Below are positions 16,123 through 26,611 of a DNA stretch of 56,428 bases, one piece after another. The position numbers and the translations under genes were made by a program. This DNA is from an uncultured bacterium (GTDB lineage: Bacteria > Patescibacteriota > Patescibacteriia > UBA1558 > GWA2-36-10): NCBI GenBank assembly GCA_903876815.1, contig CAIRBL010000080.1, positions 1 to 56,428 of the forward strand. The letters are read 5' to 3'. Below the pieces are notes generated by a model, which was given only the letters and a program-made list of their open reading frames with translations, was not told the DNA's origin and ran no database searches. Position 1 is the stretch's first letter. Each line of letters starts with the position of its first letter.

Positions 16123-16941
16123 TTATTGCGTTATTAATTCTTTGTTAGGATCAATAGTTAACTCTCCTTCGCCTAAAGGATTATATCTATTTGCTACCTC
16201 TATACCATCTAGATAACCATCGTTATCAGTATCTGAATCCAAAATCTGTGTTTGCCAAATTGACACTTCTGCTTTATCAAATAAACCATCGTTATCAGTA
16301 TCAGGATTTAATGGGTCACTTAGATAAACCTTGACTTCCTCTTTATCAAATAAACCATCATCATCTGTATCTGGATTATTTGGGTCCGTACGCAACATGT
16401 CTTCTTGAGAATTTGATAAACCATCTTTATCATCATCATTAGCTAAAATATCAACGTTATTTTCTTCAGTCACTGGCTCGGTGTTTGTAGGATTATTCTC
16501 AGTATTTGTATTATTGACCAAAGAATTTTGCTCGTTAGCATTTACGTTGGTATTATTATCTGTGGAATTTGCAAAAAATACTGCGTAAGCCCCCCAAGAG
16601 ACTAAGGCCACCAAAATCACCCCCACAGATGCTATCATACCCTTTTTAAAAGTAGAATTTTTTGTATCATCACCCATCAAAAGCTGATTATTAGCAATGG
16701 TTTGCTCAGCGGACATTTTGGGTAAATTGACCTGTGGACTAGCTACTTGCATTTTACCGCTAGCCATAGCGCTCGGCTTAACCATAAAAGCATCACTAGT
16801 TTTGTTAGCTGTTGGATCTGTTTCTTGAAACATATCATCTACACCAACATTTTTTGGCGCTGGCGGTCCTGACATAGGTGGAGCAGTATTTAAAATTGGC
16901 TGAGAAATATTTTGATCCTCTTTTTTGATCTCATCAAACAT
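16123..16941 (-). CDS. Membrane protein with thrombospondin type 3-like calcium repeats
   Basis: 272 aa. A Pro/Met-rich cytoplasmic N-terminus (about 1-100), one membrane segment (about 101-125), an Asn/Thr linker, then four aspartate-rich units: DDDKDGLSN, DTDDDGLFD, DTDNDGLFD and DTDNDGYLDG. Each is followed by a helix-like EEVKVY/AEVSIW segment. Such units bind calcium and form stiff stalks in other proteins. It lies just after the giant surface-protein gene and before a similar 426-aa protein. The role is structural by inference. Confidence 0.65.
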   Translation of the reverse strand: MFDEIKKEDQNISQPILNTAPPMSGPPAPKNVGVDDMFQETDPTANKTSDAFMVKPSAMASGKMQVASPQVNLPKMSAEQTIANNQLLMGDDTKNSTFKKGMIASVGVILVALVSWGAYAVFFANSTDNNTNVNANEQNSLVNNTNTENNPTNTEPVTEENNVDILANDDDKDGLSNSQEDMLRTDPNNPDTDDDGLFDKEEVKVYLSDPLNPDTDNDGLFDKAEVSIWQTQILDSDTDNDGYLDGIEVANRYNPLGEGELTIDPNKELITQ

Positions 16942-16970
16942 GTTGATTTTCGATTTAATTATACTAAAAA

Positions 16971-19900
16971 TTATACAGCTGGCTCAATTACATAACGACA
17001 CCAAATATCATCACCAGAACCACTCCAAATAGATGCAGCGCCTGGTATCATATGTTTCCAATAAGATGGATGTACACTGCTATCCCAAGCTCCACCAGGA
17101 TGAGACGCCACAACATCATTCCAGCCTGTAATATTATAATTTGGATCAGAATTCCAAGCACCTATAGGCTGAGTATCGGTGCATTTCCATAAACCACCGG
17201 TAGCTTTGGTGGTAATACCAAAGTCATCGGGTAAACACAAACTTGGTTTATGTTGCCAATCTCCAGTTGGAGAGCCGCCGCCACTGACATACGGACCGCA
17301 TTCTTGATTCGTGGAACAAGTGTCGCCTTCTTTACCGGAGGCTGGATGTATACAAGTACCGCCGCCAGTACATTGTGCGTTAGTAGTACAAATACCACCC
17401 GCGTTAGTACCTTTATAGCAAATACTCTTACAAGTCATTTCTTGACAAGAAAAAGAGCCTATCACGCCTTTTTGACCACTTATATTATGTGCATAAAACG
17501 CAATGACATTTCTATCATTTGTCAAATCAACATCACCTGCACTAGTATTAAATTCACAAGCCCCTAAATCATCGGGAAGACCAGCGCCACTACTACAATC
17601 ATCCCAGGTGCTACCAGATTTTTTTAACACACCATTAACAAATAATTGAAAACTATCGTCAGCTAAAAATTTTGCATTTAAACCATTAATACTGCAACAA
17701 GCTGCTGTATCTGTGATAGAGCAAGAGCTACAACTAGCTTGACCAGCTATAAAACCAGCGTCCACACACGAAGCCGTTGGACCATCACAATCCTCTGGGC
17801 CATTTACAATGTGATCACCGCAATATTCTCCAGTAACACAAGTATTCCAGCTACAGCTAGAGCTATTACAATTTTGCGTGCCATTATAGCCAGCCACCAA
17901 ACAAGTTTGACTACCATTTTCACAAAACTCACCAAAATCACTTTGTACTGCCCCATCACCACACCAGCCACCAGTCAAAGCGCAATTATCATTACAATCA
18001 TATTGATTAGTTTCTCTAGCTAAAGCTGGGCTTGGGGTGATATAGCTTAAGACATCACAAATTTCTCCAAAAGAATTTTGTATCGTACCATCACCACACC
18101 AGCCACCAGTCACACGACAAGCTTGACTAGTGCCTTCTTCACCGCAAGCATACTGCAAGCTAGCGCTAGAAGCTGCCAGTGTAGCTGGCTCTATATAGCT
18201 CATTGGCTCACAACTTTCAGATGGATCATCAACGTTACCGTCATTACAAGAGCCTTCATACAAAGTACCAGCACTACAGCTAACTCTACAAGTATTACAA
18301 GATACCACACCGCCCTCAGTGCAACCAAAGCCAGCTAAACCATTTGGACTCGCTGAAGCATCACATTGTTCACCGTTACTAGCATTCCATATATGATCGC
18401 CACAAGCATTCGCTAGTGATCCATCATCACATACTGGCATACATGTATCACAACTTGGCGTACTTCCATCAGCACAGGTATAAATAAGACCACCAAAATC
18501 TATCACACCAGCTGCATCACTACGTTCACACAACTCATAAGGTCTATCTAACGTTGTATCTCCGCAGGCACCACCACACATTTGTGGCGTCAAAGCAGGA
18601 TTTGGCTCATACCAAGTGCATTCTATAGAGTCTCCAGCTGCATTCATAGAACCTGGAGGATAACAACCACCCAACTGTTCATTCCACCAATTTACATTAT
18701 ATAAATTTGCATCGCATAAATTTTGAAAACCACCATCACATTCTTCTGAGCCGTCAATAATACCATTGCCGCAATCTGGGCTAGTCACAAAACTATCGTC
18801 AGTGGGCACAGAATTACAGTATTGATTATTATTAAATTGAATTTTACTATCTACCGCTGGCTCTATATTACCAAAAGTTATACCACCAGCATCAAACTCA
18901 AAATTAGCATCTAACGAATAATCATTGACCCCTGCTTCTTTTTTATATAAATATAATAAAGAGTCTTTAGGACAATAAAAAGCATTATTAGACTCATTCC
19001 AGCAAGTCTCATCGTTGTAACCATTACATCCAGTAAATTCATTGATTGGATCTTGGCCGATAGTTTGCATGCCAATGGTCTGTGCAAATTCAGCTTGCCA
19101 AGAAGGCCATTTTGACACTGCCATACCATTGACATAAGTACCAGAGTTTAACAATGGATAATAAGGTAAACAATGACCACCATTTGGACACTGGGTATCG
19201 CTAGTACAGCTAATATTAGCGTTTGTACTACAAGCTTTGTGAATTTGACCATAAAAATCTAACTGTTTCTTGATGCTCATCAAATCAGATAAACGCTGTG
19301 TATCACGACGCAATTGCAAGCCAGCAGCATCACAAATAGGTGAGGCTAAGTCAGCACAATCAAACATACTTTCACAAGATCTGGTAGGATCAGCTGCACA
19401 ATAATTATTACTGCCAACGTTATTGCTCAAATGCAAATTCTGTACCATGGCATTAAAAATCGCTTGTGTTGATTGACGGGCGCCAATGTTGTGAGAAATA
19501 ATATAAATATTGGTATAAATCTTATTGTGATCTTTATCTAAATTAGCAGCAGCCACATAAACAGTATTACCAACTTTCAAAGCTTGATAACCATCTACTT
19601 GAAGTTCTTGTCCAGAATTAGTAGCATTTGGTGCATATTTTTTGTACCAATCTTTGACTGATAAATGCTCATTATTTGACATCACTCTCACACCTATAAC
19701 ATCTGAGCCCGAAGCCATAGCCGTCACTGTAATGACGTTAGTAAAATTTGAATTAATGGAGCCATTAAAAGCTAGAACCTTGTAGCTATAAATTTCATCA
19801 GCCACCACACCAGTATCAGTGAAACCCTCTATATCCATTGCTACTGTACCAATTTCTGACCAATCACTTGCACTGGTTTTTCTATACACTCTAAAGCCAT

Positions 19901-22900
19901 CTTCATTGCTAGAATTATCCGCCCATTTCAAAACTACCCCTGCACTATCATTACTAGCCAAAAATAAACCAGTAGGAGCGGCTGGTGGGGCCTCAGGCAA
20001 GGCCTCAGCTAAGGCTTTGACTTTAAATTTATCTAATATTTTTTGCCACCAAGATATTTTTTGTGTTATCGACTCATCATTCACAACCGCTACAACTTGA
20101 GGGTCAACCACAAAAATAAACTCTTCCAAAGTCATACCATTTGCCCCGTGATAAATAGGGTTTTCTGGTAAATATGGTAATAAAGTAGTACCAGACTCAC
20201 CAAAATCTTGACAATAATAGGTTTCAAAATTATAAAGTGAATCACTAAAATTATATGGAAATGGTCCTGGATTTAACTTTGGCCAAGGATTTTCACACAT
20301 GAATAAATCCACTCGAGCGCTACCAACAGCCTCACCAGCTGCATCATCGGAAACTGCTACATGAATATTAGTAGTGCCATTTTCATTAACCGCTGTAGCT
20401 AAAATAGTTTGATCATCATCTGTAACCAAATCTAGTAAATCTTTATTTTCTGACCAATTGTATTCATCCATATTTAAAACCTGACCACTAGGATCAAAAG
20501 CTTGGGCGCTAAATTCATGCTGATTACCGTCCATAGAAGTGTTACGGTCATTTGCGCAATTATTATGACTACAGGTAAATAAATCTGGATTTTTTTCTAC
20601 CGTCACAAAACTCACTCGACAAACCTGATCATAAGTATCAAAGGTCCAAGCATAAAAATCATTTGCGCCATCATGATCAAAATCATAATTGATCTGACTA
20701 GAATTTAAATTTACATCGTGAATACTCTTAGCCCCTGGATATACTGTGCCAAAATATCTAGTGTTTGGAGACAAATTTTCATTTGGATAAAATACCAATT
20801 TGGTACCTACACCTCGATCAAAAATACTATAAGTACCACTAACCGGACACAAGTAGTACAAAGTAGCTTGAGCCTTAGCTTTGAAAGTCAAAAAGTTTTT
20901 AAAACTTTCCCAAGGTGTTAATTTAGCCTCTGCTTCTGCTTCATCTGACAATGGTAAACAACTACCGTTATCAACAGCAGAACGTTTGTATAATTTTACA
21001 TTTGACTCTAAACTAGCTCGATCCATTTTTTGATCAAACTCCACTGTCATAGCAGAATTTAAACAAGCTGGCGTAATTGGCTTATGACTACTGATCAAAG
21101 GAGCTGGATAAACGACAGAGCCACCAGAGCCTTGATTAATTTCTAAATGACCAAAATTAGACTTACCGACAGCCCCCGGATCATTAGCTGGCGCGCTACT
21201 GATTTGCGCCTTAATATTTGTTTCACCATCAGCTATAGTTCTTACTGTAGTTTGAGGATTTGAAGTTGCTGAAATTACAGTAAATGAGCTTGGTGCTGCT
21301 GTCCAAGACCAACTATAATCTTCAGCGTCTAATAGCTGACCAGCGCCATCACAAGCATTAGCAGCTGAATAAGCTTCAGCTAAATAAGGAATATTTTCTG
21401 ATATAGTATGAGAAAGATAATAACTTGGATCAACTTCTACCCTGTCGACTTTACAATTGGCATCACTATTAGTTTTAAATTTCCACTTCAAAGCGGGATT
21501 CAAATTGTATCCTGCTATATTTTTTACATTTGAAGTGATTTGTACCATATAGCTGGTGCTCGGTAGAAAATCTGTATGATTAAATAATACCCGGTCACCT
21601 GCGGCATTTATAACAAAACTAGAGATTAAATTTGGACCAACTAAAGAATTACAATTTTCATCACTACATTTGTTAATACTAATATTAGTAGCATTGACTG
21701 TGCTCACATCTAACTCGGTATTAAATAAAACCCAAACAGCAGCATTTACACAAGACTGATTACAATTAGGGCCATAATCCAAAGTATTTAAAATAGCATC
21801 TTTAATTTTTGGATTTGTAGTACTCTGCAAACCATTAAGCTCTGCTTTCAATGTTATGTAAGAAGGAGTAGAATTTTCTGTTGCTTGCAAACCCTTTAAT
21901 ATAACATGCGCTGGATTCACCGTTACTGTGTACTGAGCTTCAATAGAGGCACGTAAGTTATCACCTGAGACCGGCAAACTCCAAGCAGACCAGGTAAAAT
22001 CTGAGCCACAAACCTGACAATCTGCTCTAGGGAAAGCGTAAAAATCTTTTTCCTGACTAACATAAAAATCAGCACTAGTGCCCTGTGGCGTCACCATAAT
22101 ATTATTTGGCTGGCAACTAGCATTTTGCGTTTTGAAATGCCACGCAAAACTTGAGCCAGTCCAAACATCGTTACCCACTTCACTGTGGAAAGTACCTAAA
22201 ACCACTTTATACCAACGCTCTGGTTCTAAATTCACACTTGGATTAAAGGCAAAACCCTCGCTATTACTATTATGATTAATGAGAGAAATATCTCCAACCA
22301 CAGCTGTGCTACAGGCAGAGCCATCAAATTCACTAGTAGTATTACAAGCTAACAATTGGATATTGGTAGTATTAAAATCAGAATCCACTACATCGCGAGT
22401 AAATAAAGCTGTGATGTTAGCATCCACATAAGCTTCACGAGAAGGATGCGCTGCTAAGTCTATAGGATCTATCATGCCATCAGGCCATGGTGAAGGAGAC
22501 TGTAAGTCTACTGAACATTGATAAGTCTGGCGCAATTCAAATGGCTCAGCTTTGGTGGTAATAGACCAAGAATAGTGACATGAAGTAGAGCCAGGACAAG
22601 AACCCGCTGCGCCACAATAATTTCCACTTGCTTGCACACAACATTCACGACCAGCACCACACTGCGTATCGTTACTACAAGTATTCACTTCAAAATTCAA
22701 AGCATTACTAGCAATGGTGTTATTTTCCAAAGTAACTTGTCCAGAGCTTGCGCCAAGCGGGGTTCTGGCTACTACAGATTGACTAGACCAAGTATTGATA
22801 TTAGCCGTTAAATTACCAGCTCCACTGCTAAATTTCACACTATCACCAGCTGCCTGACTAGAGCCAAAATTATCACCAAATAAACTAACAACAAAAACAT

Positions 22901-24935
22901 CATTAGCTGGCCCATTGTTTGGTAACAAAGCACATAAACCTGGTCCAGGTGTGCCTAAAATATTATTAAAATCTTTAGCATTAGAGACTTTCGCATCAGC
23001 ACTTCTTTTGACTGTCACTTTATAATCAGTAGCTGGACCAGCTAAATCTGGCACCTTGACTACAATGCTATTGTGACGCCAATAATTAGCTGAACATTGA
23101 GCAGGAAAACTCAAATCAGCCGGCACATCCACACCGCCACGAGAAAAATTTACTATACCCGCTTCATTACCAAAATTAGCACCAAAAATAGTCACATATT
23201 GTCCTTCTGGCCCATTATCAGGACTCAAATCCTGAATTACTGGATCGCCACCGGCTAGGCCGTTGACAGTAAAAGGCAAAGTGTTGCCAGCTCTGCCATC
23301 AGCATCTTGTATCCAAACAGCTAGCTCACCAGCACTAACATTTGGCACTTTCACAGTAGCCTCATTAATACTAGTAAAATTATTAGTGCTCAAAATACCG
23401 CCAAAAGAAGTTTTATCACCGCTAGCAAATTGAATGCCATACAAAGTCAAATCTTCTTCAAAGCTACCACTAGCCGGATCAACTAAACAAAGTCCTGGAA
23501 GCTGATAACCATTATCATAAAAAACTTTAAAATTACTATCCTTATTTTCTGCATCTCTGACCCAAACTTTTGCACCACTGACAGCCGTAGCATCCTTTAC
23601 ATTTTCAGGGACTATCACCAAAATCATCGTATCACTCCAATAGGTAGTACAAACAGAGCTTTCTTCTCTGGGCGCTATACCAGAAACTTCTCCACCTGAA
23701 TTATTTTCAAATACAACTGAACCTTCATCATCACCAAAATTAGTTCCATAAATGGTAATCAAGTTGCCTTCTTTACCCGTGTCACCTGAGATGCTACTAA
23801 TAATCGGCCCATCGTCTAAAACAGCTGCCACCAAACAAGCACCTGCCTCCACACAAGAATGAGCTGCACAACAATTTGAAGCACAGTCAACTCCACCATC
23901 ATTACATAAAACTTTAAACCATTCGGGGTTTGATTCTTCGCCACCAACAGTCACGGTAATATCACTAGACAAAGCCTCTTGACGAATTTGCGCGTCACTG
24001 ATAAAAGTATCAGACCAAGAAGCTGGACTATCAAAACTAATATCCGCTCTTGCACCACTGACCCAACCACTCATTTGAATGGCTCCGCCACTACCAAAAC
24101 CCACACCTTCGATGTCCACTGTACCCGCTCTCATAGACTCAGCTGGAGTAATACAGCCAATACTTGGTCTTGGTGAGCCAGCTACTATTTCAAAAAAATC
24201 TGAAGCTCCATCAGGATACACATCTGAAACACCTGAGGCAGCAAAAATATTAATCTTATAATCACCTAAGGCAATATTTGGCACAGCAACTTTGACTCGA
24301 TAATAACCAGCATCATATTCTTGCCAACGCACTACGCCTCCACAAGAAACTAATTCAGCTATCTCATCATCAAATTTAACCTCACTTAAGACCGAATTAT
24401 ATTCCCCAAAATTCCAACCTTCAATGGTAATATACTGTCCAACTGTAGCTGTATCACCAATTGGTTTGACATTACAAATCTTGACTTCATTAGGATCAGC
24501 GGGCGCTGGACAAGTTGGAATCAATGTTGGCGGTGGATCAACTATTGTAGTCGTGCCACTACCAGGTCCACCAGTTGCTTCAGAAATCTTAGAAATCACA
24601 AAACGCGCAATAGCGTATGAAGACAAAATAATAATCAAACCAATAACTGAACTAGTTAAGATTAATTTAGCTTTTTGAATTTTGTCTGCCTCACCTTGAG
24701 AACTCATCCAAAGCCAACCAGCATAAATAATCAAGATAACAGCAATGATGCCCAAAAAACCTAAAAATACATTGATCAGTGTACTAACAATACCGACTAT
24801 GTCTCTGGTCCCCAAATTACTATTAGCCAAAGCATTGCCCCCTAAATTTTCCGGAGCTTGAGCAAAGACTTTAGTCGCAAAAAAACCAAACTGACTCAGA
24901 ATAGCTAATAAAGTAAAGAATAATTTCTTGATCAT
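16971..24935 (-). CDS. Giant surface protein: VirB2/TrbC-like N-terminus, TIG, Big_5, FN3 and Cys-rich DUF4215 repeats
   Basis: 2654 aa in one unbroken frame. Order: signal peptide (1-25); a VirB2/TrbC pilin-like pair of membrane helices (about 41-115, with GFLGIIAVILIIYAGWLWM); about six IPT/TIG domains (about 155-760, pattern GQYVTIFGANFG); at least three Big_5-type domains (near 830, 1060 and 1295); one fibronectin III domain (about 1640-1740); a cysteine-rich block of DUF4215-type repeats (about 2055-2415, pattern CGDGIIDGSEECD); and a unique C-terminus. It would be anchored at its N-terminus with a very long extracellular part, suited to attachment or cell-cell contact. The ligand is unknown. 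Confidence 0.8.
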   Translation of the reverse strand: MIKKLFFTLLAILSQFGFFATKVFAQAPENLGGNALANSNLGTRDIVGIVSTLINVFLGFLGIIAVILIIYAGWLWMSSQGEADKIQKAKLILTSSVIGLIIILSSYAIARFVISKISEATGGPGSGTTTIVDPPPTLIPTCPAPADPNEVKICNVKPIGDTATVGQYITIEGWNFGEYNSVLSEVKFDDEIAELVSCGGVVRWQEYDAGYYRVKVAVPNIALGDYKINIFAASGVSDVYPDGASDFFEIVAGSPRPSIGCITPAESMRAGTVDIEGVGFGSGGAIQMSGWVSGARADISFDSPASWSDTFISDAQIRQEALSSDITVTVGGEESNPEWFKVLCNDGGVDCASNCCAAHSCVEAGACLVAAVLDDGPIISSISGDTGKEGNLITIYGTNFGDDEGSVVFENNSGGEVSGIAPREESSVCTTYWSDTMILVIVPENVKDATAVSGAKVWVRDAENKDSNFKVFYDNGYQLPGLCLVDPASGSFEEDLTLYGIQFASGDKTSFGGILSTNNFTSINEATVKVPNVSAGELAVWIQDADGRAGNTLPFTVNGLAGGDPVIQDLSPDNGPEGQYVTIFGANFGNEAGIVNFSRGGVDVPADLSFPAQCSANYWRHNSIVVKVPDLAGPATDYKVTVKRSADAKVSNAKDFNNILGTPGPGLCALLPNNGPANDVFVVSLFGDNFGSSQAAGDSVKFSSGAGNLTANINTWSSQSVVARTPLGASSGQVTLENNTIASNALNFEVNTCSNDTQCGAGRECCVQASGNYCGAAGSCPGSTSCHYSWSITTKAEPFELRQTYQCSVDLQSPSPWPDGMIDPIDLAAHPSREAYVDANITALFTRDVVDSDFNTTNIQLLACNTTSEFDGSACSTAVVGDISLINHNSNSEGFAFNPSVNLEPERWYKVVLGTFHSEVGNDVWTGSSFAWHFKTQNASCQPNNIMVTPQGTSADFYVSQEKDFYAFPRADCQVCGSDFTWSAWSLPVSGDNLRASIEAQYTVTVNPAHVILKGLQATENSTPSYITLKAELNGLQSTTNPKIKDAILNTLDYGPNCNQSCVNAAVWVLFNTELDVSTVNATNISINKCSDENCNSLVGPNLISSFVINAAGDRVLFNHTDFLPSTSYMVQITSNVKNIAGYNLNPALKWKFKTNSDANCKVDRVEVDPSYYLSHTISENIPYLAEAYSAANACDGAGQLLDAEDYSWSWTAAPSSFTVISATSNPQTTVRTIADGETNIKAQISSAPANDPGAVGKSNFGHLEINQGSGGSVVYPAPLISSHKPITPACLNSAMTVEFDQKMDRASLESNVKLYKRSAVDNGSCLPLSDEAEAEAKLTPWESFKNFLTFKAKAQATLYYLCPVSGTYSIFDRGVGTKLVFYPNENLSPNTRYFGTVYPGAKSIHDVNLNSSQINYDFDHDGANDFYAWTFDTYDQVCRVSFVTVEKNPDLFTCSHNNCANDRNTSMDGNQHEFSAQAFDPSGQVLNMDEYNWSENKDLLDLVTDDDQTILATAVNENGTTNIHVAVSDDAAGEAVGSARVDLFMCENPWPKLNPGPFPYNFSDSLYNFETYYCQDFGESGTTLLPYLPENPIYHGANGMTLEEFIFVVDPQVVAVVNDESITQKISWWQKILDKFKVKALAEALPEAPPAAPTGLFLASNDSAGVVLKWADNSSNEDGFRVYRKTSASDWSEIGTVAMDIEGFTDTGVVADEIYSYKVLAFNGSINSNFTNVITVTAMASGSDVIGVRVMSNNEHLSVKDWYKKYAPNATNSGQELQVDGYQALKVGNTVYVAAANLDKDHNKIYTNIYIISHNIGARQSTQAIFNAMVQNLHLSNNVGSNNYCAADPTRSCESMFDCADLASPICDAAGLQLRRDTQRLSDLMSIKKQLDFYGQIHKACSTNANISCTSDTQCPNGGHCLPYYPLLNSGTYVNGMAVSKWPSWQAEFAQTIGMQTIGQDPINEFTGCNGYNDETCWNESNNAFYCPKDSLLYLYKKEAGVNDYSLDANFEFDAGGITFGNIEPAVDSKIQFNNNQYCNSVPTDDSFVTSPDCGNGIIDGSEECDGGFQNLCDANLYNVNWWNEQLGGCYPPGSMNAAGDSIECTWYEPNPALTPQMCGGACGDTTLDRPYELCERSDAAGVIDFGGLIYTCADGSTPSCDTCMPVCDDGSLANACGDHIWNASNGEQCDASASPNGLAGFGCTEGGVVSCNTCRVSCSAGTLYEGSCNDGNVDDPSESCEPMSYIEPATLAASSASLQYACGEEGTSQACRVTGGWCGDGTIQNSFGEICDVLSYITPSPALARETNQYDCNDNCALTGGWCGDGAVQSDFGEFCENGSQTCLVAGYNGTQNCNSSSCSWNTCVTGEYCGDHIVNGPEDCDGPTASCVDAGFIAGQASCSSCSITDTAACCSINGLNAKFLADDSFQLFVNGVLKKSGSTWDDCSSGAGLPDDLGACEFNTSAGDVDLTNDRNVIAFYAHNISGQKGVIGSFSCQEMTCKSICYKGTNAGGICTTNAQCTGGGTCIHPASGKEGDTCSTNQECGPYVSGGGSPTGDWQHKPSLCLPDDFGITTKATGGLWKCTDTQPIGAWNSDPNYNITGWNDVVASHPGGAWDSSVHPSYWKHMIPGAASIWSGSGDDIWCRYVIEPAV

Positions 24936-24973
24936 TTTTTTAAAAAATTTATTATTTTTATTTTAACAAAATA

Positions 24974-26584
24974 TTAATCAGCTTCACCAAAACAATTAGC
25001 GCCAGAACACGCTGGATCATTACACACACAAGAGCTGCTAGTTGGGTCACTACATTCACAAGGATTAAAACAGTTTTGTAAACTATCCTGAATTCTTGAG
25101 CTCAAATTTGGCTGATATTCAGTCAAGGGTTCTAGCTTATCATGTAAAATAGATATTTTATCAGTAGAAAGTCCAAGCCAATAATTGATAGCTGTGCTTG
25201 GTGATTTAACAAAGTCAATATTACTAGAATTAATAGAAGAAGATAACAATGGTTTATTAAATACCACCGTAATTGCTCCAGTCAACTCTACATTTGTGTT
25301 ATTAGCCATTGAGCTGATCTTCGGTGGCGTCAAATCGATAGTATTGTTGGTAGAAAAAGACCAACTATAAGAACCGCCTGGTGTAGCATCATCATCGCCA
25401 TCCAAAATATTATCAGCCATGTCTTTGAGATTGTCAGTAACTGTGGTTAGAAATTCCTCGTTAGCTGGCAAACAATAGACATTGCCACCACAAGAATTTG
25501 TACCGCACAAATCATTGGTCAAAAACTCAACTGTTTTATATTGGTTAGAAATCAAATATTGGCCCTGCACCAAAGTACCAGCTGGATTTTGAGCAACGGT
25601 AATATTAGTAAAATCTGGTGGATTATTGTCATAAACACCAGCAGCAAAAAGCGGATTCATGCTTTCAGAAAAATTTATTTGCACAACTGTATTACGTGGA
25701 TTAATAGAAGAAGCAACCGGAATAACCGAAGTAACAGTTGGCGGAGTCAAATCCAGCTGACTACTCACCATAAAATTCCAGTCATAACCACTGGAGCCAA
25801 AAGCTAAATCACCATTTTCTTTCTTAATTTCATTACCCAAAGCCATGTTATAGTTAGTCTGTTCATTTTGGTTACCCAGATGGAAACTAGCATCGGTATC
25901 ATATGGATTTAAACCTAAAACTTTCTTGTCGGCGCTCAAAGTAGCCTTAAGCTTACTGTTATCAAAAATTTGATCATTAGTAGCATCTGTTAAAATAATA
26001 TTATCTGGATTAGCACAAAAATCAAACTCGCAATCACTGCTTGTAATCAAGTCCTCTTCTTTCATCGCTTCTTTGAAAGTAATATAAATATTGGTATTTC
26101 TTGGCACATCACTAGCATTTCTAGCTGGATAATGATTTTCTATCACTCCACCACCAATACCAACGCCACCATGATAGCCACCGCCAGCTCCACCGCCAGC
26201 TCCTGGTCCACCATTTGTTGCTCCATAAATCTGATAGATGATAAAGCGTGCTATAGCATAAGAGGCTAAAATAATAATCAAGCCAATCACAGCGTTTAAA
26301 ATAATCTTTTTGGCTTTATCTATTTTGTCAGCCGCACCCTGTGAAGTCATCCAAATCCAGCCACCATAGAGAATAATCAAAACTGCTAGAATGCCCAAAA
26401 AACCTAAAAAGATATTGACAATTTGTACAATGGTATCTTTGATGTCGCGAGTTCCTAAACCTGAGTTAGCTAAAGCACTTGTGCCCAAAACATCATTGGT
26501 TTGAGCCAAAATAGAACTTGGCAACAAAAAAATAACTGCTATAAAAATAATTAGAAAAACAGTTATTTTCTTCGATTTAAGCAT
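24974..26584 (-). CDS. Surface protein with the same VirB2/TrbC-like N-terminus and Big_5 domains
   Basis: 536 aa, paralogous at its N-terminus to the giant protein downstream: signal peptide (1-27), ALANSGLGTRDIKDTIVQIV, then two membrane helices (about 48-115). A glycine-rich linker follows, then three Big_5-like domains (openings HYPARNASDVPRNTN, TPPTVTSVIPVASSINPRN and TPPKISSMANNTNVELTG) and a short Cys-rich end. It lies 38 bases before the giant gene. It may be a shorter subunit of the same surface structure. No VirB4 or other secretion ATPase is nearby. Confidence 0.72.
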   Translation of the reverse strand: MLKSKKITVFLIIFIAVIFLLPSSILAQTNDVLGTSALANSGLGTRDIKDTIVQIVNIFLGFLGILAVLIILYGGWIWMTSQGAADKIDKAKKIILNAVIGLIIILASYAIARFIIYQIYGATNGGPGAGGGAGGGYHGGVGIGGGVIENHYPARNASDVPRNTNIYITFKEAMKEEDLITSSDCEFDFCANPDNIILTDATNDQIFDNSKLKATLSADKKVLGLNPYDTDASFHLGNQNEQTNYNMALGNEIKKENGDLAFGSSGYDWNFMVSSQLDLTPPTVTSVIPVASSINPRNTVVQINFSESMNPLFAAGVYDNNPPDFTNITVAQNPAGTLVQGQYLISNQYKTVEFLTNDLCGTNSCGGNVYCLPANEEFLTTVTDNLKDMADNILDGDDDATPGGSYSWSFSTNNTIDLTPPKISSMANNTNVELTGAITVVFNKPLLSSSINSSNIDFVKSPSTAINYWLGLSTDKISILHDKLEPLTEYQPNLSSRIQDSLQNCFNPCECSDPTSSSCVCNDPACSGANCFGEAD

Positions 26585-26611
26585 GGTAATTTTTATTTTA
26601 AAATAAATTAA

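Noticed and set aside
16971..26584. Part of a conjugative type IV secretion system
   Set aside because: Only the VirB2/TrbC-like N-terminal helices are present. No VirB4, VirB6, VirD4 or relaxase is encoded in the window.
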